DNA of 64,000 nucleotides from Candidatus Berkiella cookevillensis (GTDB lineage Bacteria > Pseudomonadota > Gammaproteobacteria > Berkiellales > Berkiellaceae), in contig NZ_LKHV02000001.1 of NCBI RefSeq assembly GCF_001431315.2, positions 1,054,001 to 1,118,000 on the forward strand, read 5' to 3'. The first letter of the stretch is position 1. Every line of letters starts with the position of its first letter. The notes beneath the pieces were generated by a model. It did not search any database. It was not told the DNA's origin and saw nothing but the letters and a program-made list of their open reading frames with translations. A program made the translations under genes and the position numbers. This document shows, piece after piece, positions 39,023 through 47,884 of this stretch.

Positions 39023-39682
39023 TTATCCTGTCTGAGTCAATAACCAATTTTCTATCTCATTAAAATCCTTATAGAATTCAACTTGAGATTTTATAGCATT
39101 TGGAATACTTGCAATTGTTTCAAGCCCAATGACGGGAATACCCGCAGCAAGTGCCGCTGAAATGCCTGCGTAAGAATCTTCTATCACAAGCGCTTCATGG
39201 GATTGAATATTCGCTTTTTCTAAAGCATGTAAATAGGGCATGGGATGAGGTTTATGTTGTGTTACATCTTCATTACCAATGAAAAATTCAAAATGATGTG
39301 CAATGTTTTCACGAGTAACAATTTTTTCAATTTCTATTTTACTTGCACTGGAAACGAGCCCTAATTTGAAATGTGAACTGGCATTTTTTAAGAAGCTATC
39401 ACGCCCTTGATGCTTTTCAAAGCCTTCTTCAATCAACTGGATAAAAGCTTGTTTCTTCTGGTGATGCAATGCTTGAATAGAGGTATTCAACTCAAATTTG
39501 CTAATAATCGTTTGCGCATTCGTAGTATCTGATACACCAATCCATTCATTGAAGTTCATCCAGCTGGTTGGTAAGTTATGATTTTTCAGTATTTGTTCCC
39601 AAGCCTTAAAATGCTGATTTTCGCTTAATACCAGTACGCCATCCATATCAAAAAATAAATATTTATAAGGTTTGTGATTCAA
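39023..39682 (-). CDS. HAD-superfamily phosphatase/phosphoglucomutase-like
   Basis: The 219-residue protein is a haloacid-dehalogenase-fold enzyme of the beta-phosphoglucomutase/phosphatase subgroup. Motif I is FFDMDGVLVLSE (nucleophile and acid Asp), followed by a four-helix cap (residues about 18-85). Motif II is LGLVSSASKIEIEK, motif III uses Lys in THKPHPMPY, and motif IV is ALVIEDSYAGISAALAAGIP. It probably acts on a small sugar phosphate or nucleotide; the substrate cannot be told. It stands alone on the minus strand between a porin and an ankyrin gene. Confidence 0.88.
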   Translation of the reverse strand: MNHKPYKYLFFDMDGVLVLSENQHFKAWEQILKNHNLPTSWMNFNEWIGVSDTTNAQTIISKFELNTSIQALHHQKKQAFIQLIEEGFEKHQGRDSFLKNASSHFKLGLVSSASKIEIEKIVTRENIAHHFEFFIGNEDVTQHKPHPMPYLHALEKANIQSHEALVIEDSYAGISAALAAGIPVIGLETIASIPNAIKSQVEFYKDFNEIENWLLTQTG

Positions 39683-39811
39683 GATGAGTGCTCCTATTGA
39701 AAATGATTAAAAATACTTAGGATTCTAACATTTTAATAAAAAAGTTTATTTTGTGTTATCTTTTAGCTAGTATTTTGTCTTAACCCTATTAAATTAAGTT
39801 TGGATGCTTAA

Positions 39812-40663
39812 ATGGTTGCTAGAACAATGCCTGATTTAAATAGCATGGCTATTTTTGATTATGCAGTCACAGGAAATGTGGATGCATTTAAAAAACTCAT
39901 CAATAAGCAACTTATCAGTGCTTGCGATTATTTTGGAGATAGCCTTATGCATTTGGCCGCTAGATTTGGTCATACGCAAATTTTGTCCATTTTGTTAGCT
40001 CAAGGTGCGAACGTCAATACCAATAATTACTTTAATAGTACGCCTTTGCATGAAGCTATTCAGGGTAATCAATTAGAGTCAGCGATGATTCTCATGGCTA
40101 ACAATGCAGATTTAAATATGCAGGACGATAATGGTAACAGCCCCATGCATTTAGCTTGCAAACATTATGATGAGCAAATGCTCAAAATGTTGTTAAGAGA
40201 AAAGTCGAATATTAATTTGCCAAATAAAGCAGGTAAGACGCCTTTGCATTGTGCTGCGCACTATAATAATCCAGTGAGTATTAGTTTACTCGTTGATAAT
40301 GGTGCCCATATTAATGCTAAAAATATTTATGGGGACACTTCTTTGCATATAGCGGCTCAAGATGGTCGAGCACATGTGCTGAAACACATTATTCGTAAAG
40401 GAGCGGATGTTCGGGCAACCAATTTGGTTGGTCGTAATGCTTTGCATTCAGCGGTGGAGTTTTGTAATGAGTTTTCTGCTTTAAAGCTCGTGACCTCTGC
40501 ATTATTGAATGCAGGCGTTGATCTGAATGCTAAAGATCTCTCTGGTGCAACGGTGCTTGAGATTGCTAAGAATAAATATGATGAAGAAACTTATTTCGAT
40601 TACATGGAGTATTGCAAATACCATAATAAAATGGCGCAGCTTGCGGATGAAGCAAAGCATTAA
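39812..40663 (+). CDS. Ankyrin-repeat protein, candidate effector
   Basis: The 283-residue protein consists of about seven consecutive canonical ankyrin repeats with the TPLHxAA signature. Examples are DSLMHLAARFGHTQILSILL, TPLHEAIQGNQLESAMILMA, SPMHLACKHYDEQMLKMLL, TPLHCAAHYNNPVSISLLVD, TSLHIAAQDGRAHVLKHIIR and NALHSAVEF. A short polar tail follows. No signal peptide or membrane segment is present, so it is a soluble protein-binding scaffold. In Legionella and Coxiella such proteins are commonly Dot/Icm substrates; the assignment as effector here is inference. A bidirectional terminator follows. Confidence 0.85.
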   Translation: MVARTMPDLNSMAIFDYAVTGNVDAFKKLINKQLISACDYFGDSLMHLAARFGHTQILSILLAQGANVNTNNYFNSTPLHEAIQGNQLESAMILMANNADLNMQDDNGNSPMHLACKHYDEQMLKMLLREKSNINLPNKAGKTPLHCAAHYNNPVSISLLVDNGAHINAKNIYGDTSLHIAAQDGRAHVLKHIIRKGADVRATNLVGRNALHSAVEFCNEFSALKLVTSALLNAGVDLNAKDLSGATVLEIAKNKYDEETYFDYMEYCKYHNKMAQLADEAKH

Positions 40664-40691
40664 ATACTCGTTTGATATTATGTCGTAAAAT

Positions 40692-40720
40692 AAAAAAGCC
40701 TCCGTCTGGAGGCTTTTTTA
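40692..40720. terminator. Bidirectional intrinsic terminator
   Basis: AAAAAAGCCTCC pairs with GGAGGCTTTTTT around a 4-base loop, between the convergent ankyrin gene and the BI-1-like gene. Both strands end in a T-run. Confidence 0.95.
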
Positions 40721-40738
40721 TTTGTGGCTTAGCACTTT

Positions 40739-41413
40739 TTAGTCTCTGTTGCCGCTAAAGGCAGATAGCAGGTGTAAAAGAGAAATAAACAGATTATATA
40801 AAGCAACAAACAGGCTTACAGTCGCCATAATATAATTTTTTTCTCCACCATGGATGATCTGACTGGTTTCAAACAAGATGATACCAGCGCTGAACATTAC
40901 AAAGGCACCTGATAGGGCGAGTTGTAGCATAGGCATGGGGAAGAAAATTTGCACGACAATAGCTAAGAATAAAACCATTGCGCCTGCAGCTAAAAAACCA
41001 GCCATGTAGCTAAAGTCTTTGCGGGTTGTTAATGCATATGCAGACAAACCAAAGAAGATAGCACCTGTACCACCTAAGGCAGTCATAATGAGCTGATAAC
41101 CGTTTGCAAAGGTATGCATGTAGGCATTGAGCATTGGCCCCAAGGTGTATCCCATAAAGCCAGTTAATGCAAATACCCCTAAAATCCCTAATGCGCTATT
41201 TTTAAAGGCCTGTATAAAAAACAACAAGCCAAAATAAACAGCTAAGGTTATAAGACCTAAGGAAGGTGCATTGGTCGCCATTGCCACACCAGCCATAACA
41301 GCACTAAATGTTAGTGACATGCCTAGTAGTAGGTATGTATTTTTAATAACAGAATTCGTGGCGAGTACCGATTCTGCTCGGGCTCTTTGTACCACTGAGG
41401 TGTCATGGGCCAT
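40739..41413 (-). CDS. Bax inhibitor-1 family (YccA/YbhL-like) membrane protein
   Basis: The 224-residue protein has seven predicted membrane helices, starting with YLLLGMSLTFSAVMAGVAMA. Family segments include FGLLFFIQAFKNSALGILGV, ALTGFMGYTLGPMLNAYM, FFGLSAYALTTRKDFSYMAG and the C-terminal ILFETSQIIHGGEKNYIMAT with the conserved Asp/Glu pair region and LYNLFISLLHLL. E. coli YccA modulates FtsH; other members act as pH-sensitive Ca2+ leak channels. GGAGTAAT before the start is the ribosome site. Transcribed alone, convergent with the ankyrin gene. Confidence 0.9.
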   Translation of the reverse strand: MAHDTSVVQRARAESVLATNSVIKNTYLLLGMSLTFSAVMAGVAMATNAPSLGLITLAVYFGLLFFIQAFKNSALGILGVFALTGFMGYTLGPMLNAYMHTFANGYQLIMTALGGTGAIFFGLSAYALTTRKDFSYMAGFLAAGAMVLFLAIVVQIFFPMPMLQLALSGAFVMFSAGIILFETSQIIHGGEKNYIMATVSLFVALYNLFISLLHLLSAFSGNRD

Positions 41414-41694
41414 ATTATTACTCCTTCAAAAAAGCAATCTTAAACTAACATTATTATAACACATTCATCTATGGGAATATAAATAGGGATAGACACAAAA
41501 CTTTCAAGTGCATATCATCTTTTTTTATCTATTGTATTGATTTACATGTCTTTTATTTAAATTAGCCCCATTTTATTTGTTTGGCAACATACAAAATGGT
41601 GTTGGTTTAGGTGAAATATATCTAAACTTTTTAACAGGGTATATAAAACATATTGCAATCGTGCGTAGGGTTGGGTAGACTTCCCGCTTGTTTC

Positions 41695-41782
41695 GGAGAG
41701 GTGGCTGAGCGGTCGAAAGCGGCGGTCTTGAAAACCGTTGAAGGGCAACCTTCCTAGGGTTCGAATCCCTACCTCTCCGCCA
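41695..41782 (+). tRNA. tRNA-Ser (anticodon UGA)
   Basis: 88 nt including encoded CCA. Acceptor GGAGAGG pairs with CCTCTCC, discriminator G, then CCA. The D arm contains GGCTGAGCGGTCGAAAGC. The anticodon stem CGGT/ACCG encloses CTTGAAA with anticodon TGA. The long variable arm is typical of serine tRNA and the T arm is AGGGTTCGAATCCCT. It reads UCA (and by wobble other UCN) codons. Confidence 0.97.
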
Positions 41783-42017
41783 GCATTCATGTCACCGCTA
41801 TCCTGCAAATAAGTTTATTTTATAAATTACGTAAAATAATTTTTTCTTAAAAAATAACCCTAGTCAAACGCGGTTGTATGCGTTATCTTTGAGGCAATGT
41901 ATTTTTTACTTGCTACTTACCCTTGAATCCCTTTGTTCAAAATGGCCCCGAAAGGGACGTTCCGTGATGCAGAGTGAGTAGTTACCTTTTTAATTACTTA
42001 ATTTGAGGATTATTGCC

Positions 42018-42686
42018 TTGATAACAGTACTTATCGTTGATGACCACGAACTAGTTAGAGCCGGCATACGTAGTTTGTTATCTGGGGTTAATGGCATTAA
42101 AGTTGTTGCTGAAGCCGCAAGTGGTGAAGAAGCTGTTAAACTTGCTCGCGAAAAACACCCTAATGTAATTCTAATGGATGTGCGCATGCCTGGTTTTGGT
42201 GGCTTAGAAGCTACGCGAAAAATCCTAAGAATTGATCCAGACATCAAAGTGATTGCTCTTACTGTTTATGGTGAAGAACCATTCCCCTCCAAATTGTTAC
42301 AAGCAGGCGCTGCCGGTTATTTAACAAAGGGGTCGGGTTTAGATGAGATGGTGCAAGCAATACATTCCGTGCATCATGGCAAGCGCTATATCAGCCCAGA
42401 AGTTGCACAGCAACTTGCTTTGAAGCATTTATCAGATGATAAAGCATCTCCTTTTGACTCTCTCTCTGAGCGTGAATTACAAGTGATGATTATGATCACC
42501 AGTGGTTTGAAAGTTCAGGAAATCTCAGACAAGCTTTGCTTAAGTCCAAAAACAGTGAATAGCTATCGTTATCGATTATTCGATAAATTAAATGTGCACA
42601 GTGACGTTGAATTGACACATTTAGCGATTAGACATGGCATTTTGGATTCTGAAAAATTAGAATCTGAGGAAGAAGCAATTCTTTAG
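42018..42686 (+). CDS. uvrY: LuxR-family response regulator (UvrY/GacA/LetA type)
   Basis: The response regulator of the BarA/UvrY (GacSA, LetSA) two-component system, which in relatives drives small RNAs that sequester CsrA and so controls stationary-phase and transmission traits. The receiver has LIVDDHELVRAGIRSLL, phospho-acceptor Asp in VILMDVRMPGFGG and Lys in AAGYLTKGSG. The C-terminal HTH has LSERELQVMIMITSG and LSPKTVNSYRYRLFDKLNVH. A TTG at 42003 is in frame, but TTG 42018 gives the family start (MITVLIVDDHELVR) with GAGG at 42005-42008. It sits 24 bases before uvrC, the classic uvrY-uvrC arrangement. An inverted repeat (TCCCTTT/AAAGGGA, 41928-41957) lies in the leader. Confidence 0.94.
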   Translation: MITVLIVDDHELVRAGIRSLLSGVNGIKVVAEAASGEEAVKLAREKHPNVILMDVRMPGFGGLEATRKILRIDPDIKVIALTVYGEEPFPSKLLQAGAAGYLTKGSGLDEMVQAIHSVHHGKRYISPEVAQQLALKHLSDDKASPFDSLSERELQVMIMITSGLKVQEISDKLCLSPKTVNSYRYRLFDKLNVHSDVELTHLAIRHGILDSEKLESEEEAIL

Positions 42687-42710
42687 TCTTTTTCTGCTGT
42701 ACCCCTTTTA

Positions 42711-44525
42711 ATGTTTGATTATAAAACATTCCTAAATACCGTTCCAACTCGCCCTGGCGTCTATTGCATGAAAGACGCTGAGGGCAAGGTGTTGTATGTG
42801 GGAAAAGCAAAAGATCTTAAAAAACGCCTGAGTAGTTATTTTCATCGTGATCTCCCTGAAATAAAAACACAACGCCTCGTTGAAAAAATATTCAAAATTG
42901 AATTAACAGTTACTGCAAGCGAAAAAGAGGCGCTGCTACTTGAAACCTCACTCATTAAATCCCTTAAACCGCGTTATAATGTTATTTTTAGAGATGATAA
43001 ATCTTATCCCTATTTGTTCTTATCTAAACATGAATATCCACGCTTAATTTATTGTCGCGGTAAACAAAAGGAAAAGGGGACTTTCTTTGGCCCTTATCCC
43101 AGTGCTTTGGCAGTGAAAGAGACACTCAATTTGCTGCAAAAAAACTTTCAAATTCGACAATGTGATGATTTATTTTTTAAGTCTCGTTCACGGCCTTGCT
43201 TGCAGTATCAGATCAAGCGTTGTTCTGCACCTTGTGTCGGTTATATTGGGCCCCAGCCCTATAACGAAGAGGTTAAAAAACTTGAATTATTCTTAACGGG
43301 TAAAAATAATGAAATGATTCAGAAATTTGTAGCGGAGATGGTTGCTGCTTCAAATAATTTGGAGTTTGAAAAAGCAGCGAGCATTCGCGATCAGATTATT
43401 AGCTTAAGAACGGTATTCGATCAACAAAGTATTTATGGGGGTGCACAGAATTTAGATGTGTGCGCCATTGTAGGTGAACATGGACAAGCGTGCATTCATT
43501 ATTTATTGATTCGCGAAGGAAGAATTCTTGCCAGCCAATCTTATTTTACCAAACAGTTTGATAATCTCAATTTATCTGAAATTTTAAGAATGTTTATTGT
43601 GCAAGGTTATATTAACCAAGAAAATAAAAATTGGCCAAATGAAATTATCACCAATGAAACAATGGAAGATGTCGAATTAATCGCAGAAACTTTGACACAA
43701 TTTGCAAAGCGCACCATACGAATTTCTGTGGCAAAAAGAGGGGATAAAGTCAATTGGCTAAAGCTTGCTGTTGAAAATGCAAAGACCAATTTACACCGTA
43801 GACTTAACCAGTCTAATTTATATATCAAACGCTTTGAAAGCCTGAAAGAATTATTAAGCTTAGAAGAGTGTAAACGAATGGAATGTTTTGATATTTCTCA
43901 TACTCAAGGTGTAGAAACGCGTGCATCTTGTGTGGTATTTAATCAAGATGGTCCTGACAAGTCTGCCTATCGTATCTACCAAATAGAATCAGCGACGAAT
44001 GATGATTATCAGAGTATGGTAGAAGTACTGACGCGTCGATATTTAAAATTAAAAGAAAAAAATGATTCTCTACCAGATTTGGTTATCATTGATGGTGGAA
44101 AAGGGCAATTGAATTGTGCACGACAAGTATTTGCAGAATGCCAGATAACCGGCGTTAAATTACTCGCCATTGCAAAAGGCGAGAAGCGAAAACCTGGCTT
44201 GGAAACACTCTTTATTTTAGACGGTGAGGAAATTGCGGAGGTAAGCCTTGTACCTCATCATCCTGCTTTACATATTTTGCAACAGATCCGCGATGAGGCA
44301 CATCGTTTCGCCATTTCCAAGCATCGACAAGCACGCGCTAAAAAATCTCAATCATCTGTTTTGGATGATATTCCCGGTATCGGTGAAAAGCGAAAATTAA
44401 ATTTAATTCAGTATTTTGGTGGTTTGCAAGAATTGCTTGCTGCCAGTGAAGAGGCGATTCAGCGTGTACCTGGCATGAGTGCAAGCTTGGCGGCAACCGT
44501 ATATCAGGCATTGCATCCTAAATAA
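42711..44525 (+). CDS. uvrC: Excinuclease ABC subunit C
   Basis: UvrC makes both incisions in nucleotide excision repair. The 604-residue protein has the GIY-YIG-type N-terminal nuclease (TRPGVYCMKDAEGKVLYVG followed by KAKDLKKRLSSYF), the Cys-rich region (CLQYQIKRCSAPCVGYI) and the UvrB-binding UVR motif (AEMVAASNNLEFEKAASIRD). The RNase H-like C-terminal nuclease has MECFDISHTQGVETRASCVV and LVIIDGGKGQLNCARQVF, and tandem HhH motifs at the end (LDDIPGIGEKRKLNLIQYFG, IQRVPGMSASLAATVYQAL). It is co-transcribed with uvrY. Confidence 0.97.
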   Translation: MFDYKTFLNTVPTRPGVYCMKDAEGKVLYVGKAKDLKKRLSSYFHRDLPEIKTQRLVEKIFKIELTVTASEKEALLLETSLIKSLKPRYNVIFRDDKSYPYLFLSKHEYPRLIYCRGKQKEKGTFFGPYPSALAVKETLNLLQKNFQIRQCDDLFFKSRSRPCLQYQIKRCSAPCVGYIGPQPYNEEVKKLELFLTGKNNEMIQKFVAEMVAASNNLEFEKAASIRDQIISLRTVFDQQSIYGGAQNLDVCAIVGEHGQACIHYLLIREGRILASQSYFTKQFDNLNLSEILRMFIVQGYINQENKNWPNEIITNETMEDVELIAETLTQFAKRTIRISVAKRGDKVNWLKLAVENAKTNLHRRLNQSNLYIKRFESLKELLSLEECKRMECFDISHTQGVETRASCVVFNQDGPDKSAYRIYQIESATNDDYQSMVEVLTRRYLKLKEKNDSLPDLVIIDGGKGQLNCARQVFAECQITGVKLLAIAKGEKRKPGLETLFILDGEEIAEVSLVPHHPALHILQQIRDEAHRFAISKHRQARAKKSQSSVLDDIPGIGEKRKLNLIQYFGGLQELLAASEEAIQRVPGMSASLAATVYQALHPK

Positions 44526-44680
44526 TAACCATAATTTTTTCTTTTCCAAAGAGCATAAAACTGTTTTTTAGCCCTGTCTAAGAACACATCTGACATATAC
44601 ACGTTATATAGTTGCATTTACAAATGATTCGCTCAATATCGAAAGTTGCTAATCTATTGTAATCTCTATTATTTCTCAAA

Positions 44681-44711
44681 AATAAAAATTGGCATAAATA
44701 AAAATTGGCAC
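44681..44711. repeat. Tandem repeat ATAAAAATTGGCA x2
   Basis: ATAAAAATTGGCA occurs twice within 31 bases upstream of the gene starting at 44773. It may simply be slippage, or a pair of binding sites for that gene's regulator. CTATAAAAT at about 44740-44748 is a possible -10 box for the same gene. Confidence 0.5.
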
Positions 44712-44772
44712 GAACTTTTACTGATCATTAGTCGTCTCTACTATAAAATCATTGTATTTTTTAAGGTTTATC

Positions 44773-46989
44773 ATGAATGATCAAAAAAATGCCAATTCCT
44801 CTGGAAATGAAAGAACCGTACTCACCAAAACAGAGCAAGTCTTAGATGCCTTAAATTCCTTACCCGATTCTAATCTTGGGAAAGGAGTTGGAGCAATTTG
44901 TGATTTTTCCGAACATGTTACAATGGGTATTCTCTCCTATGCAAGGAATAGATATGCAGCCAACATTATAGAAACCACAAAAAATGAGGACCTGAATAAT
45001 AGAGAGAAAGCTTTAGCAATTGGTATGCAAGGCATTGCAGTAGCTCCTGCATATGCTCAAATTGTAAGATGTGCTGTGCCTATTCCTGCTGTACAAGGTA
45101 TTGCCTCTATTTCCAGTGTAATAGGCGATTTTACAGACTATAAGCTAGATAAAAGAAAAAGAGATAGATTGCGCGCTAAGCAAATTACGAAATCAGAATT
45201 GCTTGAAATCATGCGTAAACTGCCAGACGATAGAAAAAGCGTGTATCAACATTATTTGTTTAGTCAATCAGTTATTTACGATGCACTGTATAATTATCGA
45301 AAGATAATTATGAATAATGCAGAACTTACACCAATCTACAAGTCAGAAAAAATTGAAATTATCAATAAATTAATCACTGGTCTAGCGAATGAATCTGATG
45401 TGCAAAATGAATTGATAGCCTTTCAATCGTTAAAGTCAGATTTGGAATATCATATTAATGATTGGAATCAAGATCGCATAGAGAAAAGTGATTATGAACA
45501 TACTATTCTTGATATCGACGTTGCTATATCTTTGATTACAGAATATGAGAAAGGCCGAGTTGAGTTTGATCTTAGAAGAAAAAAATTCCCTGAAATCAAG
45601 GAAAAAATGCAGCAATATCATGATCTTCATAAAAAAATATTTTCTCAAGATTTGCCAATTTTTTCTAAAAATAAAATACTTGAGTTAACTGAAAATCCCT
45701 CACTGTTGAATGAAGGAGAAATAAGTTTGCTGAGAGCGAGTATGATGAATCATCATTTGAACTCTAGTCCTAAAAAGCAGCTTGAGTTACTTGATGCTGA
45801 TATGAGTAATAGAGTTTCAAAAGTCGTTTTGAACAAGCAAGATTATGATAATGTTGATATTTTTATTAAGCAGCCACGTGTGATTTTAGGTCTATTAGAG
45901 CAAGCAAGAGAATACATTAATGTCAATCAAGAGTTATCAATTGCTGAAAAAGAAGCTGCGGTCATCAAATTAAATGATGAAATTAAGCGAATGACTATAC
46001 TATTAATGTCTGCCCCAAATGAGAATATTCATTTTGATTTTGAAAGAATAGATCCAGAACTACGTAGTATTTTTGAACGTTCAGCAGAAGCACAAGGCGA
46101 TTATTTTTATTTGGAAAATTTGAAAAATCAGATAATAAGATATGAGCAAGCTCAACAAGCATTTCTTGATATTTTTTCTTCACAAGTGCTGCATGAAGGA
46201 AGAAGTGAAAATGTTGTAGAGAATCTTAAAAAATCTATTTTAATGCATAAAGATGTATCTTTAGTACAATACAGTCAAAGCTTGGTTTCTCCTTATGAAA
46301 ATATGAGTATGGATACAGTAAATAGCACACCTGTTATTACACCTAGCGCCTTAAAAAAGATTGAGGTTTCAGTAGTAAAAATTGTTTTAGATGCACTAAA
46401 CCAAAATGCAGAATTTGATAATTTATCATTAGATGATCAAAAGAGTTTTCTTAATTCATTGGTTACCAAAACTATTTTGGAATCTGTATTGACAAAAGAA
46501 GGATTAGAAAGATATCAAATGGAACAAGCAAGCTTTAGGCATAAAACTCAACTCTCTAATGAGTTAAATTCGATTTATCAAAAGCAAACAGAGGTTGCAA
46601 ATGAACTTATTAGTGGTATTTATGAGAGGTCACAGTTAGAAAAATCTGTTGTAGTACATAAGGGAATAATAGTAACAGATATTGGAATGATGATAGCTAG
46701 CCTTGTTGGAACCGTTGTTCCTCCTCTTGCTGTAATAACAGCACCAGCTGTTTCTGTTGCTTCTATTGGCATAGAGGGAGCTAAGATAGGGCTTCATGTG
46801 CATGATGTTAGAACCCAGCGTAAGATAGAGCAATCAAAAACACCAGAAGAAGTTATGAGCTTATCTAGTAAAACAAAAAAGAGTATTACGCCTTATAAAC
46901 AACTTAGCTCAGATACTGGTGCTAATAAAGTAGTCGAACCTGGTGCAGAGTTGACGGAAGTAAGGAAATCGCCAAGACCTCAGAAATAG
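44773..46989 (+). CDS. Large coiled-coil protein with terminal hydrophobic segments, candidate effector
   Basis: I do not recognise this 738-residue protein. After a polar N-terminus there is a weakly hydrophobic Ala/Ile/Pro-rich stretch (about 75-110: AIGMQGIAVAPAYAQIV, PAVQGIASISSVIGDF). About 530 residues of charged helix with coiled-coil character follow. Then comes a strong hydrophobic region near residue 640 (VTDIGMMIASLVGTVVPPLA, VITAPAVSVASIGIEGAKIG) and a basic Lys/Ser tail. No signal peptide and no domain signature. ATG 44773 is chosen over TTG 44752 because TAAGG precedes it. The form, long helical with a C-terminal membrane hairpin, is common among Legionella effectors (inference). 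Transcribed alone; low GC as its neighbours. Confidence 0.65.
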   Translation: MNDQKNANSSGNERTVLTKTEQVLDALNSLPDSNLGKGVGAICDFSEHVTMGILSYARNRYAANIIETTKNEDLNNREKALAIGMQGIAVAPAYAQIVRCAVPIPAVQGIASISSVIGDFTDYKLDKRKRDRLRAKQITKSELLEIMRKLPDDRKSVYQHYLFSQSVIYDALYNYRKIIMNNAELTPIYKSEKIEIINKLITGLANESDVQNELIAFQSLKSDLEYHINDWNQDRIEKSDYEHTILDIDVAISLITEYEKGRVEFDLRRKKFPEIKEKMQQYHDLHKKIFSQDLPIFSKNKILELTENPSLLNEGEISLLRASMMNHHLNSSPKKQLELLDADMSNRVSKVVLNKQDYDNVDIFIKQPRVILGLLEQAREYINVNQELSIAEKEAAVIKLNDEIKRMTILLMSAPNENIHFDFERIDPELRSIFERSAEAQGDYFYLENLKNQIIRYEQAQQAFLDIFSSQVLHEGRSENVVENLKKSILMHKDVSLVQYSQSLVSPYENMSMDTVNSTPVITPSALKKIEVSVVKIVLDALNQNAEFDNLSLDDQKSFLNSLVTKTILESVLTKEGLERYQMEQASFRHKTQLSNELNSIYQKQTEVANELISGIYERSQLEKSVVVHKGIIVTDIGMMIASLVGTVVPPLAVITAPAVSVASIGIEGAKIGLHVHDVRTQRKIEQSKTPEEVMSLSSKTKKSITPYKQLSSDTGANKVVEPGAELTEVRKSPRPQK

Positions 46990-47079
46990 GATAGACCATG
47001 GCGAAATAAAAACTAAAAACTCATATACATTTTGTCTATGGTGTAAAGATATCTGATTTTTTTGTGTGTGATAATTATG

Positions 47080-47778
47080 TTAAACATTTCTTGGATCTGC
47101 CATTGTAAAAACAACACCCAAATGAAAAGAAGTGGCACTCTTATAAGGTGAAATATCAAAAGGAACGTGCGTTTCATCAGCCCCCAAAATATTAACACGT
47201 TTGGTTTGATCCCAAATAACCATGCCACGAAATCCTAAGAACCACCAAGGATTGTATTGTGTGCCTAAGCCAATGCGTGCTGAGTATTTGGTTTTTGCAT
47301 TTTGTGATATTTCAAGGCGTTGCCCACCCGTTACATAAAACATATGTACATCTGGCTCTAAGCGAGAAATACCTAATAAACCCAAGATTTCAACATCTTT
47401 CATGACAGGCCAATAAAACATGCTGCTTAAATGGAATGCCTTAAAACGAACATCCACGGTAGAAGCATTTCCTAATGGCTCTACTGTAGGCTTTAGGAAG
47501 GTTTCATTTCCATTAAATACATGTGATTTTTCTTTGCTGATAGATTGATCGTAACCAAAATCAATGCCAAAAAAGCCATTAATACGCGTGCCTAAATAGA
47601 AAGACATACCACTACTGATATCAGGAAAAACATGATCCAATGGTCTAGGGAGATCATTATTGAGGCTTGCGCCCCAGTATTTCCAATCAACCCCCATATG
47701 TGGGCTTAAATAGACTGCTTGGGCTTGAAATGTGCTTAATAGAAATAAAACTAAGCTAAATCTTATATATTTTTGCAT
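47080..47778 (-). CDS. Outer-membrane beta-barrel protein, about 8-10 strands
   Basis: The signal peptide FSLVLFLLSTFQAQA is followed by YLSPHMGVDWKYWG, a small barrel-like opening. The rest shows alternating strands separated by turns: GMSFYLGTRINGFFGIDFGY, AFHLSSMFYWPVM, LLGISRLEPDVHMFYV, YSARIGLGTQYNPWWFLGFR, SATSFHLGVVFTM. This is the pattern of OmpA/OmpW-type membrane anchors of about 210 residues. The C-terminus ends ADPRNV and not in an aromatic residue; the penultimate strand ends VVFTM. Ligand unknown. Minus strand, upstream of which lies mltD on the same strand. Confidence 0.72.
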   Translation of the reverse strand: MQKYIRFSLVLFLLSTFQAQAVYLSPHMGVDWKYWGASLNNDLPRPLDHVFPDISSGMSFYLGTRINGFFGIDFGYDQSISKEKSHVFNGNETFLKPTVEPLGNASTVDVRFKAFHLSSMFYWPVMKDVEILGLLGISRLEPDVHMFYVTGGQRLEISQNAKTKYSARIGLGTQYNPWWFLGFRGMVIWDQTKRVNILGADETHVPFDISPYKSATSFHLGVVFTMADPRNV

Positions 47779-47884
47779 CTAACTACCCTGTAAATTTAGT
47801 TTATGGTCTATTGTGGCGGTCTCCCTGAGATCAGTCAACTATCAGTATATCAAGCTGACTTTATAACTATTTTTGAGACGGCTT

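Noticed and set aside
41695-41782. tRNA-Ser as an attachment site for an integrated element
   Set aside because: No direct repeat of the tRNA 3' end and no integrase gene are present within the window.
42003-42018. Upstream TTG start for uvrY
   Set aside because: It adds five residues before the family start and would place the GAGG ribosome site inside the gene, so the start at 42018 is preferred.
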